In this document: positions 59,548 to 63,957 of the stretch, piece after piece
Numbering within the stretch: the stretch's first letter is position 1
Layout of the letters: each line of letters opens with the position of its first letter
NCBI RefSeq assembly: GCF_003001995.1
Contig: NZ_PVNB01000022.1
Coordinates: forward strand, 1 to 63,957
Reading direction: 5' to 3'
DNA: 63,957 bases
Source: Orenia metallireducens
Lineage (GTDB): Bacteria; Bacillota; Halanaerobiia; Halobacteroidales; Halobacteroidaceae
The notes under the pieces: generated by a model
Seen by the model: only the letters and a program-made list of their open reading frames with translations
Databases searched by the model: none
Told to the model about the DNA's origin: nothing
Made by a program: the position numbers and the translations under genes

Positions 59548-59916
59548 ATTAAAAGCTGTGAAGGAGAGAGTAGCTTAGAACTTATTTTATCAGGGAGAGG
59601 ATACCATAGACTGAGAGTATCCTTAAAATCATGCTAAGTGAAGTTCACTCTGGAGCTACTGGCTGAAAAGCAAATAATAATTAATAAATAGAATTTAAAA
59701 TGTTTATTATATATTCTTTGTTATTTATTATTTAAATAATTTCAAGTAGGCTATGTCGGTCTTCTGCCGTTATCAGAAATTGAGAGAATCTATAAACTGG
59801 TAATTAGTTATTAGTAAGTAGTAGCTAGTGATTAGAACCTAACAATTATAGATTAAGCAAGGTGGTACCGCGGAAGATAAACTCTTTCGTCCTTAATTAA
59901 GGATGAAAGAGTTTTT
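59548..59916 (+). ncRNA. T-box leader of pheS-pheT, with inserted palindromes
   Basis: The T-box motif AAGGTGGTACCGCGG lies at 59859-59873. The terminator AAACTCTTTCGTCCTTAATT with AAGGATGAAAGAGTTTTTG lies at 59879-59916. The specifier is TTC (59644-59646) in GAAGTTCACTC, for phenylalanine. The leader is long (about 370 bases) because of two insertions: an AT-rich palindrome at about 59670-59745 and a TAGT-word stretch at about 59800-59840. Confidence 0.88.
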
Positions 59917-59984
59917 GTTTTTATAATCTTAATTTAGAGGGAGTTTAATAATAATCTTAAATAATTTATAAGGAGGATTTAGAG

Positions 59985-61004
59985 ATGGAAGAGAAGATAA
60001 GAGGTTTGCAACAAGAAGCTATTGATGCTATTAAAACTGTTGATAACCTAGAAAGATTAGAAGAATTAAGAATCAAGTATTTGGGTAAAAAGGGAGAGCT
60101 GACTCAGATTCTAAGGGGGATGGGTAGTTTATCTCCAGAAGAGAGGCCAGTAGTTGGTAAGTTGGTTAATATAGTAAAGGGAGAATTGAATAAGCTCCTT
60201 AGTGAAAAAGAAGCTACCTTAAAAGAACTTGCTAAGCAAGAACGTTTGAAATCAGAAGGTATCGACGTTACTTTGCCAGGTAAGAGAAGAAAGCTAGGAA
60301 AGCAGCATCCTTTAACTTTAGCTTTTAATGAGATTAAAGAGCTGTTCTTAGGTTTAGGCTTTGAGATTGCTGAAGGGCCTGAAGTAGAGAAGGATTATTA
60401 TAACTTTGAGGCTTTAAACTTTCCTGCAAATCATCCAGCAAGGGATATGCAAGATACTTTTTATGTGGGTGGAGATGTATTGTTAAGGACCCATACCTCT
60501 GGTGTACAGGTTAGAACTATGGAAAAGACTGAACCGCCAATTAGAGTTATTGCCCCAGGTAGAGTTTACCGTTCTGATGAAGTAGATGCTACTCACAGTC
60601 CAGTATTCCATCAGGTTGAAGGACTAATGATAGATAAAGATATATCCTTTGCTAATTTAAAGGCGATATTAATTAAAGTAGTACATGAGTTATTTGGTAC
60701 AGATAGAGAGGTTAGATTTAGACCAAGTTACTTCCCGTTTACTGAACCAAGTGCTGAGGTTGATGTATCTTGTGCTAGTTGTGGTGGAGAAGGATGTAGA
60801 ATTTGCTCTGGTACAGGTTGGTTAGAGATTTTAGGTTCAGGTATGGTTCATCCCAATGTATTGGAGATGTCAGGGATAGACTCAGAAGAGTATAGTGGAT
60901 TTGCCTTTGGTATTGGAGTAGAGAGGATTGCTATGTTGAAGTATGGAATTGATGATATGAGATTATTATATGAGAATGATATTAGATTTTTAGAGCAATT
61001 TTAA
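59985..61004 (+). CDS. pheS: Phenylalanyl-tRNA synthetase alpha subunit
   Basis: A 339-residue protein. An N-terminal coiled coil (about 1-90) precedes the class II core: [20 protein letters not shown] (motif 1), [20 protein letters not shown] (motif 2) and [20 protein letters not shown] (motif 3). A Cys cluster ([20 protein letters not shown]) suggests a bound zinc as in many bacterial PheS. It makes an alpha2-beta2 enzyme with PheT. RBS AAGGAGG precedes ATG. Confidence 0.97.
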   Translation: MEEKIRGLQQEAIDAIKTVDNLERLEELRIKYLGKKGELTQILRGMGSLSPEERPVVGKLVNIVKGELNKLLSEKEATLKELAKQERLKSEGIDVTLPGKRRKLGKQHPLTLAFNEIKELFLGLGFEIAEGPEVEKDYYNFEALNFPANHPARDMQDTFYVGGDVLLRTHTSGVQVRTMEKTEPPIRVIAPGRVYRSDEVDATHSPVFHQVEGLMIDKDISFANLKAILIKVVHELFGTDREVRFRPSYFPFTEPSAEVDVSCASCGGEGCRICSGTGWLEILGSGMVHPNVLEMSGIDSEEYSGFAFGIGVERIAMLKYGIDDMRLLYENDIRFLEQF

Positions 61005-61077
61005 AATCAGTAATTAGTGACTAGTGATTAGTTTAAAAACTTCAAAGATAATATGGATTATTAAAAGGAGGATGGAG

Positions 61078-63480
61078 ATGAAAGTTTCTTATAAATGGTT
61101 GAAGGAATATGTAGATTTTGATTATACACCAGAAGAGTTGGCTGAAAAGTTGACCTTAGCTGGATTAGAGGTTGATGGGATTGAATATAAAGGAAGAGAG
61201 ATTAAAGATATAGTAGTAGGGCAGATAAAAGAGAAGGTTTCTCATGAGAATGCTGATAAATTATCGGTCTGTAAGGTTGATGTAGGTCAAGATGAAGAGT
61301 TGCAGATAGTATGTGGTGCTAAGAATATGGATGTTGGTGACAGGGTTCCTGTTGCAGTAGTTGGAACAACTATGCCAAATGGTATGAAAATTAAGAAGGC
61401 TAAACTAAGAGGTGTGACTTCTTTTGGCATGATGTGCTCTACTAATGAGTTAGAGCTTCCTGATGACGGAGTAGATGGTCTATTTATCTTGCCAGAGGAT
61501 GCTGTTATAGGAAATAAGCTAGTTGATGAGTTGGGTATTGATGATATAGTGATTGAATTGGATTTAACACCTAACTTTGCACATTGTTTAAGTATGATTG
61601 GAGTAGCAAGAGAAGTCTCGGCAATGACAGGTAATGAATTGAAGTTACCTACAGCAGAAGTTGCAGAGATAGAAGAGGAGATAAATGATTGGGTTAAAGT
61701 AGAGGTTGAAGAGAATGAACTTTGTCCTCGTTATGCAGGTAGAGTAATTACCGGTGTAGAGGTAAAAGAGTCACCATTATGGCTAAAGAAGAGGCTAGAA
61801 TCTGCAGGAGTTAGACCGATTAATAATATTGTTGATGTAACTAACTTCATTCTAATGGAGCTTGGTCAACCATTACATGCCTTCGATTATGCTAAACTAG
61901 AGGGGAATAAGGTTGTGGTTAGAACTGCTAAAGCTGGAGAGAAACTGACTACTCTAGATGATGAAGAGAGAGTGTTAAATGAAGATATGTTGGTAATTGC
62001 CGATGCCCAAAAAGCAGTTTGTGTAGCAGGAGTAATGGGTGGAGCTAATAGTGAAGTAACTGATGAGACTACTACTATCTTTTTAGAGAGTGCTAACTTT
62101 AACCCGGTATCTGTACGAAAGACCTCTAAAGAGTTAGGTATACATAGTGATTCATCACACCGTTTTGAACGTGGTGTTGATATTAATATAGTAGAACTTG
62201 CTTTAGATAGAGCTGCTCAATTGATTGCAGAGCTAAGTGGTGGGCAAGTAATCAAAGGTAAGCAAAATATCTATCCTATACCTTTTGAAGAAAAAGTTAT
62301 CGAGGTTAGACCAAGAAGGGTAAGTAAATTATTAGGTGCAGAGTTTGCTAAAATTAGAATCAGGACCTTATTAGAGAAACTACACTTTGAAGTTGAAGAT
62401 ATGGGTGATGTATTAGCAGTTAAAGTTCCTGCTTTCCGTGTAGATGTAGAGCAAGAAATTGATTTAGTTGAAGAGATAGCTAGATTATATGGGTATGATA
62501 AGATAGAAGCTGTACAACCAAGTGGAGATATCACTCAAGGTAAGAAGACTTGGAAGCAGAAGGTGGAGGATAAGACTAGAGAATTATTAGCTAGTTTAGG
62601 ATTATTAGAAGTACAGAATTATTCCTTTATAAACCCTAATTTCTTTAATAAGATTAATTTAGCTGAAGATTCTTCTCTAAGAAAGTCTGTTAAATTGAGT
62701 AATCCTATTGGTTATGAATATAGTGTGATGAGAACAACATTACTTCCAGGTGTTTTGGAGAATGTCTCTTTCAATGCCAATCGTAATGCTGAGAATATAG
62801 CCCTATTTGAATTGGGTAAAGTATTTACTCCTGTAGAGAATAAAAAGTTACCTTTAGAAAAATTACAATTAACAGGGGCTGTTATGAATAAAGATTTAGA
62901 AGATCCTTGGAATTTAAATGCTCCAGGTTTCTTTTATCTAAAAGGGATATTAGAAAAGTGTTTTGAAGCTTTAGCTGTAAATGATGTAGAATTTATTGCT
63001 GGAGAACATCCAACACTCCATCCAGGAAGAACAGCTCAGATTAAGATAGGGGATAAAGTATCTGGATATTTAGGGGAATTGCATCCTGATGTCCAAGAAA
63101 ACTATAAGTTAGAAGAGAGAGTTACAATCTTTGAGTTAGACTTCTCTGCGATTATAGATAATGCAACTTTTGCTAGGGAGTATATCTCACTACCTAAATA
63201 TCCTGCTTCAACTAGAGATATTGCATTATTAGTTGAGGATAAGGTGAGTAGTAAAGATATCGAAGGTATTATAATAAGATTAGGTAAGGATATTTTAGAG
63301 TCAGTTAAGTTGTTTGACCTATATCAAGGGGAACAGGTTCCAGCAGGATATAAGAGCTTAGCTTATTCATTGATTTATAGAAGAGCAGATAGAACATTAA
63401 CTGATAAAGAAGTGAACAAAGTTCAAGCTAAAATAGAGGAGGAGTTATATAATAAATTAGGAGCAAAGATTAGAGAATAG
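61078..63480 (+). CDS. pheT: Phenylalanyl-tRNA synthetase beta subunit
   Basis: An 800-residue protein of the full bacterial size. Order: start MKVSYKWLKEYVDFDYTPEE, EMAP-like tRNA-binding domain (about 40-150; CKVDVGQDEELQIVCGAKNM), B3/B4 editing domain (about 210-380; ESPLWLKKRLESAGVRPINN, HRFERGVDI), B5 domain, the core-like domain (LYGYDKIEAVQPSGD) and the C-terminal FDX-ACB anticodon domain (LPKYPASTRDIALLVEDKVS). ATG 61078 is six bases from GGAGG; ATG 61072 and a longer frame from 61024 are less likely. A TAGTGATTAG-word stretch lies between pheS and pheT. Confidence 0.97.
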   Translation: MKVSYKWLKEYVDFDYTPEELAEKLTLAGLEVDGIEYKGREIKDIVVGQIKEKVSHENADKLSVCKVDVGQDEELQIVCGAKNMDVGDRVPVAVVGTTMPNGMKIKKAKLRGVTSFGMMCSTNELELPDDGVDGLFILPEDAVIGNKLVDELGIDDIVIELDLTPNFAHCLSMIGVAREVSAMTGNELKLPTAEVAEIEEEINDWVKVEVEENELCPRYAGRVITGVEVKESPLWLKKRLESAGVRPINNIVDVTNFILMELGQPLHAFDYAKLEGNKVVVRTAKAGEKLTTLDDEERVLNEDMLVIADAQKAVCVAGVMGGANSEVTDETTTIFLESANFNPVSVRKTSKELGIHSDSSHRFERGVDINIVELALDRAAQLIAELSGGQVIKGKQNIYPIPFEEKVIEVRPRRVSKLLGAEFAKIRIRTLLEKLHFEVEDMGDVLAVKVPAFRVDVEQEIDLVEEIARLYGYDKIEAVQPSGDITQGKKTWKQKVEDKTRELLASLGLLEVQNYSFINPNFFNKINLAEDSSLRKSVKLSNPIGYEYSVMRTTLLPGVLENVSFNANRNAENIALFELGKVFTPVENKKLPLEKLQLTGAVMNKDLEDPWNLNAPGFFYLKGILEKCFEALAVNDVEFIAGEHPTLHPGRTAQIKIGDKVSGYLGELHPDVQENYKLEERVTIFELDFSAIIDNATFAREYISLPKYPASTRDIALLVEDKVSSKDIEGIIIRLGKDILESVKLFDLYQGEQVPAGYKSLAYSLIYRRADRTLTDKEVNKVQAKIEEELYNKLGAKIRE

Positions 63481-63494
63481 ATAAGATGCTTCCT

Positions 63495-63526
63495 GGGTAC
63501 CATATTATTGCGGTACCCTTTTTTTA
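63495..63526 (+). terminator. Terminator after pheT
   Basis: GGGTACC-ATATTATTGC-GGTACCC followed by a T7 run. Confidence 0.92.
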
Positions 63527-63532
63527 ATTTTC

Positions 63533-63561
63533 TTGACAATCACTAGACTAGATGTTAATAT
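63533..63561 (+). promoter_or_regulatory. rRNA-type promoter P1
   Basis: TTGACA (63533-63538) and TAATAT (63556-63561), 17-base spacer. First of five tandem promoters at the window end; followed by GTCGCT. Confidence 0.8.
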
Positions 63562-63603
63562 AATAAACGTCGCTTGAGAGAAAAAAGAAGATTTAAACTT
63601 TTC

Positions 63604-63632
63604 TTGACAATTATGATTAAAGATGTTAAATT
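63604..63632 (+). promoter_or_regulatory. rRNA-type promoter P2
   Basis: TTGACA (63604-63609) and TAAATT (63627-63632), 17-base spacer; upstream AAACTTTTC block shared with P4. Confidence 0.75.
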
Positions 63633-63669
63633 ATTAGATGTGCTATGAAAGAGTTATTTTAGTTTTCTC

Positions 63670-63698
63670 TTGACGAGATTCAGTGCGTTTGATAAACT
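63670..63698 (+). promoter_or_regulatory. rRNA-type promoter P3
   Basis: TTGACG (63670-63675) and TAAACT (63693-63698), 17-base spacer; followed by TTGTCGCTTG. Confidence 0.75.
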
Positions 63699-63742
63699 AT
63701 ATCTTGTCGCTTGTTAAGAAGTCTTTTGTCTTATAAAACTTC

Positions 63743-63771
63743 TTGACAGAGATTCTTTAGAATGTTATGAT
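63743..63771 (+). promoter_or_regulatory. rRNA-type promoter P4
   Basis: TTGACA (63743-63748) and TATGAT (63766-63771), 17-base spacer; followed by TTGTCGCTAA. Confidence 0.8.
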
Positions 63772-63806
63772 TAATGACGTTGTCGCTAAAAACTTTTAAA
63801 AAGTTA

Positions 63807-63835
63807 TTGACAACTGAAATGAGATTTGATAAGAT
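63807..63835 (+). promoter_or_regulatory. rRNA-type promoter P5
   Basis: TTGACA (63807-63812) and TAAGAT (63830-63835), 17-base spacer. Then ATGTCGCT and, at 63871-63895, GGTCTTTGAAAACTAAACAA, which resembles the leader before 16S rRNA in Firmicutes. The rRNA genes themselves must begin beyond the window. Confidence 0.8.
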
Positions 63836-63957
63836 ATTAAATGTCGCTACTAAAGGTGGCATTAAATTTGGTCTTTGAAAACTAAACAATGCAAGTTTTG
63901 ACCAAGCGTAATATAGAGCTAATCAAACTTTTGTTATTAAATGTGTATTCACATTTA

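Overview
The window looks like a chromosomal piece of a low-GC, anaerobic, spore-forming, halophilic Firmicute, most likely of the order Halanaerobiales (Orenia/Halobacteroides type). The assignment is inference. It rests on the AT-rich sequence, strong Shine-Dalgarno sites, spore germination genes (gerKA-KB-KC, sleB-ypeB), a protein with outer-membrane beta-barrel features that would fit a diderm Firmicute, and an unusually rich set of potassium transporters that fits a salt-in lifestyle.

Layout. 1-9.6 kb: the tail of an oligopeptide ABC ATPase, a peptide-binding lipoprotein, and an extracellular 5'-nucleotidase plus ExeM-like nuclease, bracketed by two paralogous HTH regulators. 9.6-14.7 kb: tRNA-Leu and an accessory stretch with an ABC-F ribosome-protection gene behind a two-terminator leader, a frameshifted MBL hydrolase, a degraded Lrp/AsnC-like fragment and a NUDIX gene, separated by four copies of a small terminator-bearing element. 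14.7-24 kb: a chemoreceptor, an HD-GYP phosphodiesterase, a minus-strand gene for a striking Asp-Arg-Asp-Arg-Asp-Trp repeat protein, the gerK operon and an NADH oxidase. 24-34 kb: a GH13 amylase lipoprotein behind a cre-like site, gnd-zwf, the beta-barrel protein and sleB-ypeB. 34-35 kb: a seven-gene tRNA array. 35-43 kb: a small HD hydrolase, two flavoproteins, ytxC, a DUF445 gene, T-box-controlled thrS, and infC-rpmI-rplT with an L20-type leader and an AUU start. 43-57.6 kb: a potassium island with two c-di-AMP (ydaO) riboswitches, a histidine kinase, two response regulators, three TrkH/KtrB channels and four TrkA/KtrA-type proteins, with mgtE, a LysE exporter and psd-pssA in the middle. 57.6-63.5 kb: a PfkB-family sugar kinase, an rRNA methyltransferase and T-box-controlled pheS-pheT. 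The window ends in five tandem promoters that almost certainly drive an rRNA operon starting just beyond it.

How it works together. c-di-AMP is expected to lower potassium uptake by terminating transcription at the two riboswitches, and probably also through the RCK_C domains of the KtrA proteins. Sporulation and germination are represented by gerK, sleB-ypeB, ytxC and, by inference, the DRDRDW protein, which has a sigma-K-like promoter. Two flavors of secreted scavenging are present: nucleic acids and starch.

The most unusual material is non-coding or low-complexity. (1) The DRDRDW protein. (2) At least six dispersed intergenic hairpins whose ends are conserved but whose inner arms differ while staying self-complementary; the same sequence words occur in the variable arms of both c-di-AMP riboswitches. 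(3) A second dispersed element whose two copies differ by compensatory base changes. (4) The four-copy element that separates the accessory genes around abcF. All calls come from reading the sequence by eye; no database search was run.
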